From the NCBI RefSeq assembly GCF_003112535.1, contig NZ_BEWA01000016.1:62001-126000 (forward strand): 64,000 nt of DNA, given 5' to 3'. A program made the translations under genes and the position numbers. The notes below the pieces were generated by a model. That model searched no databases. It was not told the DNA's origin and saw nothing but the letters and a program-made list of their open reading frames with translations. Shown piece by piece: positions 1 through 7,608 of the stretch. Source of the DNA: Streptomyces rishiriensis. Its GTDB lineage: Bacteria; Actinomycetota; Actinomycetes; Streptomycetales; Streptomycetaceae. How positions within the stretch are numbered: position 1 is the stretch's first letter; each line of letters opens with the position of its first letter.

Positions 1-280
1 TCATCCGGACGCCCAGCGGCGCGAGCGGATGGCCGGATCCGGCGCCGCCGATCACCAGCGCCAGGGCGTCCGCGGAGGTGGCGACCAGGGCCGGGACGGG
101 GACGCCGGGCTCCAGACCGACCATGTCCAGCCAGTCGGCCGCGCCGGCCGCCCGGTCGAGCAGTTCCCGTCCGGTCCAGATCAGGTCGCCGAACCGGACG
201 GCGGGGCGGGGATGGTCGTAGGCACGGCTCACCATGGCGGTCCAGGTGGCCGCCGGCCCCCTCTGCTGTGCGGCGGCCAC
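1..280 (-). CDS. Acyl-CoA synthetase (AMP-forming), N-terminal part, truncated by window edge
   Basis: Only the first ~93 residues are in the window; the gene runs off the left edge. The visible part reads as the N-terminal domain of a fatty-acyl-CoA ligase (ANL superfamily): a W-T-x-R-E-L stretch is where these enzymes begin their core, followed by a hydrophobic helix ending in a V-x-I-G-G-A-G-x-G-H-P-L segment. The ATP-binding and catalytic motifs lie outside the window. I prefer the GTG at 280, only 4 nt after the stop of the upstream MaoC gene; an in-frame ATG at 235 is the alternative. It is the last visible gene of an operon read leftwards from 2514, so it probably activates the acid whose CoA ester the preceding hydratases act on. 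Specificity cannot be inferred. Confidence 0.75.
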   Translation of the reverse strand, partial: MAAAQQRGPAATWTAMVSRAYDHPRPAVRFGDLIWTGRELLDRAAGAADWLDMVGLEPGVPVPALVATSADALALVIGGAGSGHPLAPLGVRM

Positions 281-284
281 CGGT

Positions 285-707
285 TCAGGGCTCCAGGCGG
301 GCCGCCGCGGTGCCCGTGACCACCTCGGCGCCGTGCTGGTTGACGGTTCGCAGCGTGAAGTGGACGACCGGGCCGTCCGGCGTCTCCTCGATCGACTCGA
401 CGGTGACCGTGGCGGTCAGCGTGTCGCCGGGCCAGACCTGGGCCTTGAAGCGCACGCCGTAGCGCAGCAGGGACTCGGGTCCGGCCCAGTCGGTCAGCAC
501 TCTGCCCGTCATGCCCATCGTCAGCATGCCGTGGGCGAAGACGCCGGGATATCCCGCGGCCTCGACGGCGAACCGCTCGTCGGTGTGCAGCGGGTTGAAA
601 TCGCCGGAGGCGCCGGCGTACTGCACGATCCGGGTGCGCCTCAGATCCTCGACGAGGACGCGCTCGCGACTCTCGCCGACCTTGATCTCGTCCGGGCTCA
701 GGCTCAT
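285..707 (-). CDS. MaoC-like (R)-enoyl-CoA hydratase/dehydratase
   Basis: A 140-residue hot-dog protein of the MaoC family. It carries the hydratase 2 motif, with the catalytic dyad visible as Asp36 and His41 in G-D-F-N-P-L-H, followed by the conserved G-x-F-A-H-G-M-L-T-M-G-M helix. This fits hydration of a trans-2-enoyl-CoA, or the reverse dehydration. Its start overlaps the stop of the next upstream gene by 4 bp, and that gene is an N-terminal-type MaoC protein. Such pairs usually form an active heterodimer in actinobacterial steroid and mycolate-type systems, this protein being the catalytic half. Substrate unknown. Confidence 0.85.
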   Translation of the reverse strand: MSLSPDEIKVGESRERVLVEDLRRTRIVQYAGASGDFNPLHTDERFAVEAAGYPGVFAHGMLTMGMTGRVLTDWAGPESLLRYGVRFKAQVWPGDTLTATVTVESIEETPDGPVVHFTLRTVNQHGAEVVTGTAAARLEP

Positions 708-1162
708 CGCGCGTCCTTCGGGGTCGCGGGGCCCTCGGGGACGACGGCCACGGTCACCGCGCTGACGACCGGCTCGCCGTCGGCGTCCCGGTACTCGGTG
801 ATGCGTTCGCTGAACAGGAGTCGGCCGCTGCGGCCGTGCTTCTCCCAGCTGCGTCCGGGGACGGTGTGCGCGTAGAGCGTCTCGCCGGCGCGCACCGGGC
901 GGTGGTAGGCGAAGTGCTGCTCGGCGTGCAGTCCGCCGCCGCCCTCGGCCATCTCCCCGGGGCCGCCGCCGGACCCGAACCAGTCCTCGTCCGGCCTGGG
1001 CCGCAGGTGATAGCCGGGGTCGTGGTGGGCGCTCGCCATGGTGAAGGTGGGCGGCGCGATCGCGGACTCGCCCTGGTACGCGGGGTGTTCGTCGCCGATG
1101 GCGCGGGCGAACATCATGATGTGCCCGGCCTCGACGGGGAACGGCTGCCCTGTCATCGTCAA
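704..1162 (-). CDS. MaoC N-terminal-type (FAS1-like) dehydratase subunit
   Basis: A 152-residue hot-dog protein resembling the MaoC_dehydrat_N family (HadA/ChsH1-like partner subunits). A G-D-E-H-P-x-Y stretch near residue 24 and an A-P-P-T-F motif are seen where these proteins open their hot-dog helix. The long glycine-rich loop around residues 60-78 is typical of the substrate-side lid of this branch. It lies 12 nt after an enoyl-CoA hydratase gene and overlaps the catalytic MaoC gene by 4 bp, so co-translation and heterodimer formation are likely. Whether it has its own activity cannot be decided from sequence. Confidence 0.75.
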   Translation of the reverse strand: MTMTGQPFPVEAGHIMMFARAIGDEHPAYQGESAIAPPTFTMASAHHDPGYHLRPRPDEDWFGSGGGPGEMAEGGGGLHAEQHFAYHRPVRAGETLYAHTVPGRSWEKHGRSGRLLFSERITEYRDADGEPVVSAVTVAVVPEGPATPKDAR

Positions 1163-1174
1163 GAACCTCCTGGG

Positions 1175-2017
1175 TCAGTACGGCAGGAACGCGTCGCGGG
1201 TGGCCTCGTCCGGGTCGAAGTCCGGCGGCAGGCCCTCGAACTTCGGCTCCCGCGTCTCCACGAAGCTCGCGACGCCCTCGCGGAAGTCGGGCGAGCCCGC
1301 GAAGAACTCCATGGCGGAGTAGGAGCGGGCCAGGGCATCGGTGAACGTGCGGTCGAGGTCGCCGTACACCTGATGGCGTACCACGGCCATGGCGCGCGGG
1401 GAGCAGTTGCGGGCGATGTCGCGGGCGTACGCGCGGGCGGCGTCCAGCAGGTCCTCGGGGTCGACGACCCGGCTGACGAGACCCAGGTCCCAGGCCTCGT
1501 CGGCGTCGAAGACCCGGCCCGACAGCAGCAGGTCGAGTGCCCTCTCCAGCCCGATCACGCGCGGAAGGACGTACGGCAGGTTGTACTCGCCGGCCAGGCC
1601 GCGGCGGGTGAAGGCGGTGGTGAAGCGTGCGCCGCGGGCGGCGAAGCGGATGTCGCAGATCAACGCCTGGACCAGACCGATGCCCGCGCAGGCGCCGTTG
1701 ACGGCCGCGATCATCGGCTTGGGCAGGTTCCGTCGGCTGTACATGGGGACGCGGGCCTGGAGGTCGAGGGACTGACCGGGCTGGGCGTTCTGCTCCAGAC
1801 GCTGAACGTCCATGCCGGGGCAGAAGGCCCGGCCCGCGCCCGTGACGATCACCGCGCGGACGGCGGGATCCTGCGCGGCCCGGTCCAGGAGCGCGAAGAA
1901 GCGGCGCTCCATGGGAATGCTCCAGGCGTTCTTGCGCTCGGGCCGGTTCAGGGTGACGGTGGCGACGCCGTCCTCGTCGACCTCGTACAGCACCAGGTCC
2001 TGGCCGTCTTCGGGCAT
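1175..2017 (-). CDS. Enoyl-CoA hydratase/isomerase family protein
   Basis: A 280-residue crotonase-fold protein. The first oxyanion-hole segment (T-G-A-G-R-A-F-C-P-G-M-D, ~60-75) and the second (N-G-A-C-A-G-I-G, ~108) are clear. The glutamate of the classical G-x-x-x-E-L motif is absent; a later Glu in G-L-A-G-E-Y-N-L-P is the likely acid/base, as in isomerase/hydratase variants. The ATG at 2017 overlaps the stop of the thioesterase gene (TGATG), which fixes the start and implies translational coupling. The C-terminal ~20 residues are acidic and proline-rich. It probably hydrates or isomerises an unsaturated acyl-CoA in the same pathway as the MaoC pair. Confidence 0.85.
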   Translation of the reverse strand: MPEDGQDLVLYEVDEDGVATVTLNRPERKNAWSIPMERRFFALLDRAAQDPAVRAVIVTGAGRAFCPGMDVQRLEQNAQPGQSLDLQARVPMYSRRNLPKPMIAAVNGACAGIGLVQALICDIRFAARGARFTTAFTRRGLAGEYNLPYVLPRVIGLERALDLLLSGRVFDADEAWDLGLVSRVVDPEDLLDAARAYARDIARNCSPRAMAVVRHQVYGDLDRTFTDALARSYSAMEFFAGSPDFREGVASFVETREPKFEGLPPDFDPDEATRDAFLPY

Positions 2018-2514
2018 CACGGTCGCTCCTCGGTGAGTGGTTCGATGGGATCGCCGACGCCCGGTCGCTCGCCGGAGATGGTCACCACGACCTGCCCCCG
2101 GGCGCAGACGCGTCCGTCGGCGATCACGTCGACGTCGGCGAAGTGCACTCTGCGGCCGCGCCGGACGCAGCGGGCGTGGGCGACGGCCTCCCGGCCGCGG
2201 GCGGGCGCGAGGTACTGCACGGACATCGACACGGTGCTGAGCCGGCTGCCCTTGCCGAAGTCGTGCCCGGCGATCACGGAACCGGCGCCGGCGGTGTCGA
2301 TCAGCGCCGAGATCACCCCGCCGTGGAAGACGCCTTCGTGGGCCGAGAGGGCCTCGGCATAGGGGAGCGCCATCTCGACGCCCTCCGCGTCCCAGCGCAG
2401 CACGCGCATGCCACAGCCGCGGTTGAAGGCGACCCCGCGTTCCCAGCGGGCCCGGAACCACTCCCGGCGTTCACGCTGTTCCTCGTCGGTGAGGGACCTC
2501 GTCGCGACGGTCAT
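2017..2514 (-). CDS. PaaI/4HBT-type acyl-CoA thioesterase
   Basis: A 165-residue hot-dog thioesterase. The H-E-G-V-F-H-G-G-V-I-S-A-L-I-D segment around residues 61-76 is the PaaI-type active-site helix, with the H-G-G motif and following Asp present. The family hydrolyses aromatic or medium-chain acyl-CoA and often rescues CoA from dead-end intermediates. It is the first gene of the leftward operon, behind the AT-rich promoter region at 2515-2661, and is coupled to the downstream hydratase by a 1-bp stop/start overlap. Confidence 0.82.
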   Translation of the reverse strand: MTVATRSLTDEEQRERREWFRARWERGVAFNRGCGMRVLRWDAEGVEMALPYAEALSAHEGVFHGGVISALIDTAGAGSVIAGHDFGKGSRLSTVSMSVQYLAPARGREAVAHARCVRRGRRVHFADVDVIADGRVCARGQVVVTISGERPGVGDPIEPLTEERP

Positions 2515-2661
2515 TTGCGCACGCCCTCCGGTCTCGGCCTGACAGCCGATCGATATAGTTACATGATTTGGCTGGTTACGGCAATCCTGGGACCTGCCCC
2601 GGCAGCTCCACGTATGTATTATTTATCTAACTCATTCCGCTTGTCGAGAGAGGGCCCCGCA
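2515..2661. promoter_or_regulatory. Divergent promoter region with two TAG(T/A)TA elements
   Basis: This AT-rich island in very GC-rich DNA separates the thioesterase operon (leftwards from 2514) from the CoA-transferase (rightwards from 2662). It has TAGTTA at 2556-2561, about 42 bp from the left start, and TATCTA (reverse of TAGATA) at 2624-2629, about 33 bp from the right start. The same core recurs in seven other catabolic promoter gaps. I read both as operators and/or -10-like elements of a shared regulator. Confidence 0.6.
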
Positions 2662-3843
2662 ATGCCGTCGACCGCCCTGTCGGGAATCCGCGTCCTCGAC
2701 CTGTCCCGCATCCTCGCCGCGCCCCTGGCCACCCAACTGCTGGCCGACCTCGGCGCCGAGGTCATCAAGGTGGAACGGCCCGGCACGGGCGACGACTCAC
2801 GGACGTACGGGCCGCCCTTCGCGGCCGGGACGGACACCGCCGCCTTCTATCTCTCCTGCAATCGCAACAAGCGGTCCGTCACCGTCAACCACGCCACCGC
2901 CGAGGGGCAGGAGTTGATCCGCGCGCTGGCCGCCCGGTCGGACGTGCTCGTCGAGAACTTCCGCGTGGGCACGCTGGCGAAGTACGGCCTCGACCACGAG
3001 AGCCTCAGCGAGATCAACCCCCGGCTGGTCTATCTGTCGGTCACCGGCTTCGGGCAGACCGGCCCCTATGCGCGGCGGCCCGGCTACGACGGGATCTTCC
3101 AGGCCATGTCCGGGATGATGAGCGTCTCCGGACACCCCGACGAACCGATGAAGGTCGGGATCAGCATGGTCGACATCCTCACCGGGCTCTATGCCGCCAC
3201 GGCGGTGCTGGCGGCTCTGCGACACCGGGACGCGACCGGGGAAGGTCAGTTCATCGACCTCTCCCTGCTGGACTGCGGGCTCGCCTCGCTCTCCCATTTC
3301 GCGATGAACTACCTGGTCTCCGGCGAGGTGCCCGAGCGGCGCGGGAACGGTGGGTACGGCGGGATCCCGTCCCAGGCGTTCATGTGCAGCGACAGACCGC
3401 TGTTCCTCGTGGCCGGCAACGACAAGCAGTTCGCCGCCCTCTGCGCGGCGGCCGACCGCACCGACCTGCTCCAGGACCCCCGGTTCGCCACGACCTCCGC
3501 CCGTATCGCCCATCGCACGGAGCTCCTGCCGGTGCTCCAGGCCGTCCTGCGCACCCGGACCCGGGACGAGTGGCTGTCCCTGCTCGACCGGCACGACGTC
3601 CCCGCCGGCCCGTGCAACGAGCTGCCCGACGTCTTCGCCGACCCGCAGATCCGGCACCGCGAGATGCTGGTCGAGGCCGGAGGGCTCCCCCTGCTCGCCA
3701 ACCCCCTCCGGCTCTCGGCGACCCCCGTCGGGGGATACGCCCCGCCGCCCGCACTCGGCGAGCACACCGCCGAAGTGCTGTGCGAGTTGGCGCAAGTGAC
3801 GGAGCGTCAACTGAAGGAGCTGCGCGCACGGGGGGTCGTCTGA
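2662..3843 (+). CDS. Family III CoA-transferase (CaiB/BaiF-type)
   Basis: A 393-residue CaiB/BaiF protein of usual family length. The N-terminal V-L-D-L-S-R-I-L-A-A-P segment and the E-V-I-K-V-E-R-P-G-x-G-D-D motif are canonical. The catalytic aspartate that forms the acyl-anhydride is Asp171 in S-M-V-D-I-L-T-G. The C-terminal L-G-E-H-T-x-E-V-L signature is present. It should move CoA between acyl donors and acceptors, activating the pathway acid without ATP, or it may act as a racemase. Start ATG 2662 follows a GAGAGGG site. It is a single gene, convergent with the SDR ending at 3870. Confidence 0.88.
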   Translation: MPSTALSGIRVLDLSRILAAPLATQLLADLGAEVIKVERPGTGDDSRTYGPPFAAGTDTAAFYLSCNRNKRSVTVNHATAEGQELIRALAARSDVLVENFRVGTLAKYGLDHESLSEINPRLVYLSVTGFGQTGPYARRPGYDGIFQAMSGMMSVSGHPDEPMKVGISMVDILTGLYAATAVLAALRHRDATGEGQFIDLSLLDCGLASLSHFAMNYLVSGEVPERRGNGGYGGIPSQAFMCSDRPLFLVAGNDKQFAALCAAADRTDLLQDPRFATTSARIAHRTELLPVLQAVLRTRTRDEWLSLLDRHDVPAGPCNELPDVFADPQIRHREMLVEAGGLPLLANPLRLSATPVGGYAPPPALGEHTAEVLCELAQVTERQLKELRARGVV

Positions 3844-3869
3844 GCCGGTGCCTTCCGGGCCCGTCGCCC

Positions 3870-4625
3870 TCAGCCGATCAGGGTTCGCCCGCCCTCCAGC
3901 ATCAGCGTCGCGCCGGTCAGATAGGCCATGTCGTCGCTGACGAGCGCGGCCACCGCGCGGCCGACGTCCCTTTCCGGGTCGCCCATCCGCCCGAGCGGGA
4001 TGGCGGACAGCACACTCTCGGCCTTCTCCGGGTGCGCGGCGAAGAACTCCTCCGCCGCCGGGCTCAGCGCGGCGGGGCAGACCACGTTCACGCGGATCCC
4101 GTACCGGCCCCACTCCCGTGCGGCCACCCGTGTCAGCCCGCGGATCGCCTCCTTGGCCATCGCGTACGCGGCGAAGGTCGCCTCGCCCTGCACCGCGGCC
4201 GAGGAACCGAGGTTCACCACGCTGCCCCGGCTCGCCCGCAGATGGGGCAGGGCGGCCTGCATGGCGTGGAAGACCGCCAGCGGACCGCTGCGGTAGGCGA
4301 GTTCGACGTCGGCGTACGACGTCTGCTCCAGCGCACGCTGCACCGAGCTCTGCGCGTTGTTGACCAGGACGTCCAGCCGGCCGAACTCCCCCACCGTCCG
4401 GGCCACCATGCGGTCGACGTCGTCCCGCTCGCCGACGTCCCCGACCACGGTGAGCGCCCTGCCGCCGCGCCCTGCGATCTCCGCGGCGGTGTCCTTCAGG
4501 GTGCGTTCGGTACGGCCGGTGATCGCCACGGCCGCGCCCTGTGCCGCCAGCGCGAGCGCTATCCCCCGGCCGACCCCCTGACCGCCGCCGGTGACCAGCG
4601 CCGTCTTCCCCGCAAGCCGTCCCAT
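3870..4625 (-). CDS. SDR family oxidoreductase
   Basis: A 251-residue classical short-chain dehydrogenase. The cofactor motif T-G-G-G-Q-G-V-G-R-G is at residues ~11-20, L-V-N-N-A-Q replaces the usual N-N-A-G, and the catalytic Ser plus Y-A-M-A-K (Tyr/Lys) follow. It most likely oxidises a 3-hydroxyacyl-CoA or an alicyclic alcohol. It is the last gene of the operon 7500->3870 (ACAD small subunit, ACAD large subunit, NTF2-like, SDR), with its ATG overlapping the stop of the NTF2-like gene by 1 bp. Confidence 0.85.
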   Translation of the reverse strand: MGRLAGKTALVTGGGQGVGRGIALALAAQGAAVAITGRTERTLKDTAAEIAGRGGRALTVVGDVGERDDVDRMVARTVGEFGRLDVLVNNAQSSVQRALEQTSYADVELAYRSGPLAVFHAMQAALPHLRASRGSVVNLGSSAAVQGEATFAAYAMAKEAIRGLTRVAAREWGRYGIRVNVVCPAALSPAAEEFFAAHPEKAESVLSAIPLGRMGDPERDVGRAVAALVSDDMAYLTGATLMLEGGRTLIG

Positions 4626-5137
4626 CACGTTTCCTTCCAGAAGCCGGCCCAGGTGGGAAACGCGTCGGGCAGCGCCGGACGGCCGGCGCCGTCCCAGCCC
4701 TCGAAGCTCACCGACTGGGGGCGCTCGGTCACGTCCGCCGCGTACCAGTGCTGCTCGCGGCGCCGGGAGAAGTACCAGTCGCCGTCCACGCGCGCGTACT
4801 CGTCGAGGTAGCGGATGGCCATCACGATCCACCGCTCCCCCACCTCGTGCTCCGCGCGGCAGTAGACGGATCCGGTGGCCGTGTCACGGCCGGTGAACTC
4901 GATCCGGTGGCCGCAGATCTGGTGGACCGACCGGTCGAAGCCCCGGACCAGGGGCTCGATGTACGCCAGCAGCGCCTCCCGGCCGCGACCGCGGCGGCCC
5001 ATGTCCACGTCGGGCCGGAAACAGCCGGCCCAGGCGTCCAGGTCCCGGGCGTCCACGGCAAGGGCGTAGCGGACGGGCAGCTGCTGGACGGCGAGATGCG
5101 ACTCGATGCGGTCGAGGCGTTCCTCCGGCGTCGTCAC
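4625..5137 (-). CDS. SnoaL-like (NTF2-fold) protein
   Basis: A 170-residue nuclear-transport-factor-2 fold protein of the SnoaL_4 type. The N-terminal helix I-E-S-H-L-A-V-Q-Q-L-P-V-R-Y-A, the D-x-R-D-L-D-A-W-A-G-C-F motif and the C-terminal W-Y-F-S-R-R-R-E-Q-H-W-Y strand are characteristic. Members include dehydratases, ketosteroid isomerase-like enzymes and ring-hydroxylating dioxygenase small subunits. No dioxygenase large subunit is nearby, so an isomerase, dehydratase or hydrolase role is more likely. It overlaps the ACAD gene (4 bp) and the SDR gene (1 bp). Exact reaction unknown. Confidence 0.7.
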   Translation of the reverse strand: MTTPEERLDRIESHLAVQQLPVRYALAVDARDLDAWAGCFRPDVDMGRRGRGREALLAYIEPLVRGFDRSVHQICGHRIEFTGRDTATGSVYCRAEHEVGERWIVMAIRYLDEYARVDGDWYFSRRREQHWYAADVTERPQSVSFEGWDGAGRPALPDAFPTWAGFWKET

Positions 5138-6312
5138 GGCCTGGGCTCCTTCGGCAGACCGAGGACCTGCTCGCCGATGATGGTGCGCTGGATCTCGCTG
5201 GACCCGCCGTAGATCGTCTCCGCCAGGGACAGCAGGAAGGAACGCTGCCGTGTGTCCAGGCCGTAGTCCTCGCCGACGATCTGCCCGGCGGGGCCGGCCA
5301 ACTCCTGCGCGAGGTGACCGAGTTGCTGATGGCGTGTCGAGGCGTACAGCTTGGCCGTGGTGGCCTGGGCGCCGGGGGTGCGGCCCGCCGTCAGTTCGGC
5401 GAGGGTGCGGAGGTTGGTGGTGCGCATGATGCGTACGGAGATCCAGGCGTCGATGATGCGGCGGCGCAGCATCGGATCGTCGAGTGCGCCCCGTTCCCGG
5501 GCCAGGTCGAGCAGCGCCTCGGCCTCCCGTTCGAAGGTGAGCTGCTGAGGCAGGAGCGTGGCGCCGCGCTCGATGCCGAGCGCGGCCATCGCGGTGCGCC
5601 AGCCCTGGCCGGCCTCGCCGACGACCATGTCCGCACCGGTGCGCGCGTCGGAGAGGAACACTTCGGCGAACTCGTCCTGGCCGGCGAGGTTACGGATGGG
5701 GCGGATCTCCACGCCCGGCTGGTCCGTGGGCAGCAGCAGCATGGTCAGGCCCCTGTGCCGCGCGGAGTCCGGGTCGGTGCGGGCCAGGACGTACAGCCAG
5801 TCGGCGTGGACACCGAAGGACGTCCACACCTTCTGCCCGCTCACCACCCATGCCTCGCCGTCGCGCTCGGCCCGGGTGCGGACCGACGCCAGGTCGGAGC
5901 CGGCGCCGGGCTCGCTGAAGCCCTGGCCCCACAACTCCTCGACGGCGAGGACCGGTGGCAGGAAACGCTTCTTCTGCTCCTCCGCGCCCATCTTGAGGAG
6001 CAGGGGGCCGAGCAGGTCGAGTGCGTTGCCGGTGGCCCGGTAGGGAGCGTTCGCGCGAGCGTACTCGTACTCGAAGACGATCTCCTCGAGGAGCCCGAGG
6101 CCGCGTCCGCCGTACTCCCGCGGCCAGCTCACGCCCAGCCAGTGGCCCCTGGCGAGCTCACGGTCCCAGGCCAGGCGGACCTCCCAGGCCGCGCCGTCGG
6201 TGGGGCCGCCCACGCCCCGGTGTGCCGCGAACTCACCGACGAGATGGTCCGCCAGCCAGTCCCGCAGCTCGTCGCGGAAATCACGCACGGCGGGTCCGAA
6301 GTCCAGCTCCAT
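5134..6312 (-). CDS. Acyl-CoA dehydrogenase, large-subunit type
   Basis: A 392-residue acyl-CoA dehydrogenase. The FAD/substrate motif F-S-E-P-G-A-G-S-D-L-A-S (~130-142) and the Q-K-V-W-T-S-F segment are strong. The C-terminal motif reads I-Y-G-G-S-S-E-I-Q-R, so the position of the usual catalytic Glu (I-Y-E-G-T) is Gly. In steroid-type alpha2beta2 ACADs the base lies elsewhere or in one subunit only. The adjacent gene encodes the matching small-subunit type, and the two probably form a heterotetramer that dehydrogenates a bulky acyl-CoA. A GGGAGG site 7 nt before the ATG supports the start. Upstream DNA carries a heptamer tandem repeat. Confidence 0.87.
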   Translation of the reverse strand: MELDFGPAVRDFRDELRDWLADHLVGEFAAHRGVGGPTDGAAWEVRLAWDRELARGHWLGVSWPREYGGRGLGLLEEIVFEYEYARANAPYRATGNALDLLGPLLLKMGAEEQKKRFLPPVLAVEELWGQGFSEPGAGSDLASVRTRAERDGEAWVVSGQKVWTSFGVHADWLYVLARTDPDSARHRGLTMLLLPTDQPGVEIRPIRNLAGQDEFAEVFLSDARTGADMVVGEAGQGWRTAMAALGIERGATLLPQQLTFEREAEALLDLARERGALDDPMLRRRIIDAWISVRIMRTTNLRTLAELTAGRTPGAQATTAKLYASTRHQQLGHLAQELAGPAGQIVGEDYGLDTRQRSFLLSLAETIYGGSSEIQRTIIGEQVLGLPKEPRP

Positions 6313-6321
6313 GTCCGTACC

Positions 6322-6360
6322 TCCCTGATCCCTGATCCCTGATCTCCGATCCCTGATCCC
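6322..6360. repeat. Heptamer tandem repeat (TCCCTGA, about 5.5 copies)
   Basis: Five copies of TCCCTGA (one altered to TCTCCGA) plus a partial copy fill the gap between the two ACAD subunit genes. On the coding (minus) strand this becomes repeated CAGGGA steps ending in the real GGGAGG ribosome-binding site of the gene starting at 6312. It is probably slippage-prone and could present several Shine-Dalgarno-like sequences. Confidence 0.8.
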
Positions 6361-6381
6361 AGGCCCCTGAGGCCTCGGACC

Positions 6382-7500
6382 TCAGATACCGAGCCTGGCG
6401 GCCAGCAGTTCCCGGTGGTACGACGGCGTGCCGAGCAGCACCTCGGAGCTCTTGGCCCGCTTGAGGTACAGGTGCGCCGGGTGCTCCCAGGTGAAGCCGA
6501 TCCCGCCGTGGACCTGGATGGTGTCGCCCGCCACCCTGGTGAAGGCCTCCGAGCAGAAGGCCTGCGCCAGTGCGGCCGCGAGGCCGATCTCCGCGTCGTC
6601 CCGGCCGTCCAGTGCCCACAGTCCGGCGTACACGGCCGAGCGGGCGGACTCGATCTCCACCAGCATGTCGGCGCACTTGTGTTTGATTCCCTGGAAGGAA
6701 CCGATGGGGCGCCCGTACTGGACGCGGATCCTGGCGTAGTCCGCGGCGGCCTCCAGAGCTGCGGCCGCCGCGCCGACCTGCTCGGCCGCGAGCAGCACCG
6801 AGGCGGTGGCAAGCGTGCGCTCGAGGGCGGGCCACGCCGCGCCCTGCGCGCCGAGCAGGCGCGCCGGGGTGCCGCCGAACTCCAGTCGGGCCTGTTTGCG
6901 GGTCTGGTCGAGGGTCGGGAGCGGCGTGCGCGTGAGGCCGTGCGCGTCGGCGTCGACCACGAAGAGGCTGACGCCCGTGGGGGTGCGGGCGGCGACCAGA
7001 AGCAGGTCGGCGAGGTGTCCGTCGGGGACATAGGTCTTCGCGCCCGTCAGCCGCCATCCGCCGGGGGTGTCGTGCGCTGCCAACCGGATGCCCGGCTCGT
7101 CCCAGCGGCCGCTGTCCTCGGTGAGCGCCAGCGTGGCGATCGTCTCGCCGGACGCGATCCCGGGCAGGAGGTCGCATCGGGCCTGTTCGTCGTCGCAGCG
7201 CAGCAGGGCTTCGGCGGCCAGGGCGACGGTGGCGAAGTACGGGCCGCACAGCAGCGCGCGGCCCGCTTCCTCGAAGACGATGCCGAGGTCGGCGTAGGAA
7301 GAGCCCGAACCGCCGTACTCCTCCGGCACGGCGAGCCCCTGCAGGCCGATTTCGCCGGCCATCCGCCGCCAGACGACGGGGTCGTGACCCCGCGTGTCGG
7401 CGGCCAGGCGGCGCACGGCCGCCTCGTCGGAGTGCTTGGCCAGGAACGACCGCACGACCTTGCGCAGTTCGTCCTGTTCCTGGCTGAAGGTGAGATCCAT
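6382..7500 (-). CDS. Acyl-CoA dehydrogenase, small-subunit type
   Basis: A 372-residue ACAD of the FadE beta-subunit branch. It starts M-D-L-T-F-S-Q-E-Q-D-E-L, keeps the P-E-E-Y-G-G-x-G loop, has L-T-E-D in place of the S-E-P-G-A-G-S-D flavin motif, and ends with the hallmark I-Q-V-H-G-G-I-G-F-T-W-E-H-P-A-H-L-Y region (~330). It is the first gene of the leftward operon, directly followed by the large-subunit ACAD, as in ChsE-type pairs. The altered flavin loop suggests it contributes only part of the FAD site. A promoter with TAGATA lies 66 bp upstream of its ATG. Confidence 0.87.
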   Translation of the reverse strand: MDLTFSQEQDELRKVVRSFLAKHSDEAAVRRLAADTRGHDPVVWRRMAGEIGLQGLAVPEEYGGSGSSYADLGIVFEEAGRALLCGPYFATVALAAEALLRCDDEQARCDLLPGIASGETIATLALTEDSGRWDEPGIRLAAHDTPGGWRLTGAKTYVPDGHLADLLLVAARTPTGVSLFVVDADAHGLTRTPLPTLDQTRKQARLEFGGTPARLLGAQGAAWPALERTLATASVLLAAEQVGAAAAALEAAADYARIRVQYGRPIGSFQGIKHKCADMLVEIESARSAVYAGLWALDGRDDAEIGLAAALAQAFCSEAFTRVAGDTIQVHGGIGFTWEHPAHLYLKRAKSSEVLLGTPSYHRELLAARLGI

Positions 7501-7608
7501 GCCGAGCTTCCCGTCCTCGGTGCGACGCGTCTGCCGATCGCTTGCCGCTCTCCGCTCGATACAGTTAGATAATTATAGTATCCGCACTGAATACACCAGG
7601 AGCGCGAC
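7501..7608. promoter_or_regulatory. Divergent promoter region with TAGATA element
   Basis: TAGATA at 7566-7571 sits in an AT-rich stretch (AGTTAGATAATTATAGTA), 38 bp before the rightward start at 7609 and 66 bp from the leftward start at 7500. It matches the TAG(T/A)TA element seen at the other catabolic promoters. Confidence 0.6.

Noticed and set aside
836..2362. Long plus-strand open frame (~508 codons) opposite the hydratase/thioesterase genes
   Set aside because: It is antisense to well-supported genes, has Arg/Gly/Ala-rich low-complexity content and matches no family; typical high-GC shadow.
2797..4113. Long minus-strand open frame opposite the CoA-transferase
   Set aside because: Antisense to a clear CaiB/BaiF gene and lacking any protein motif.
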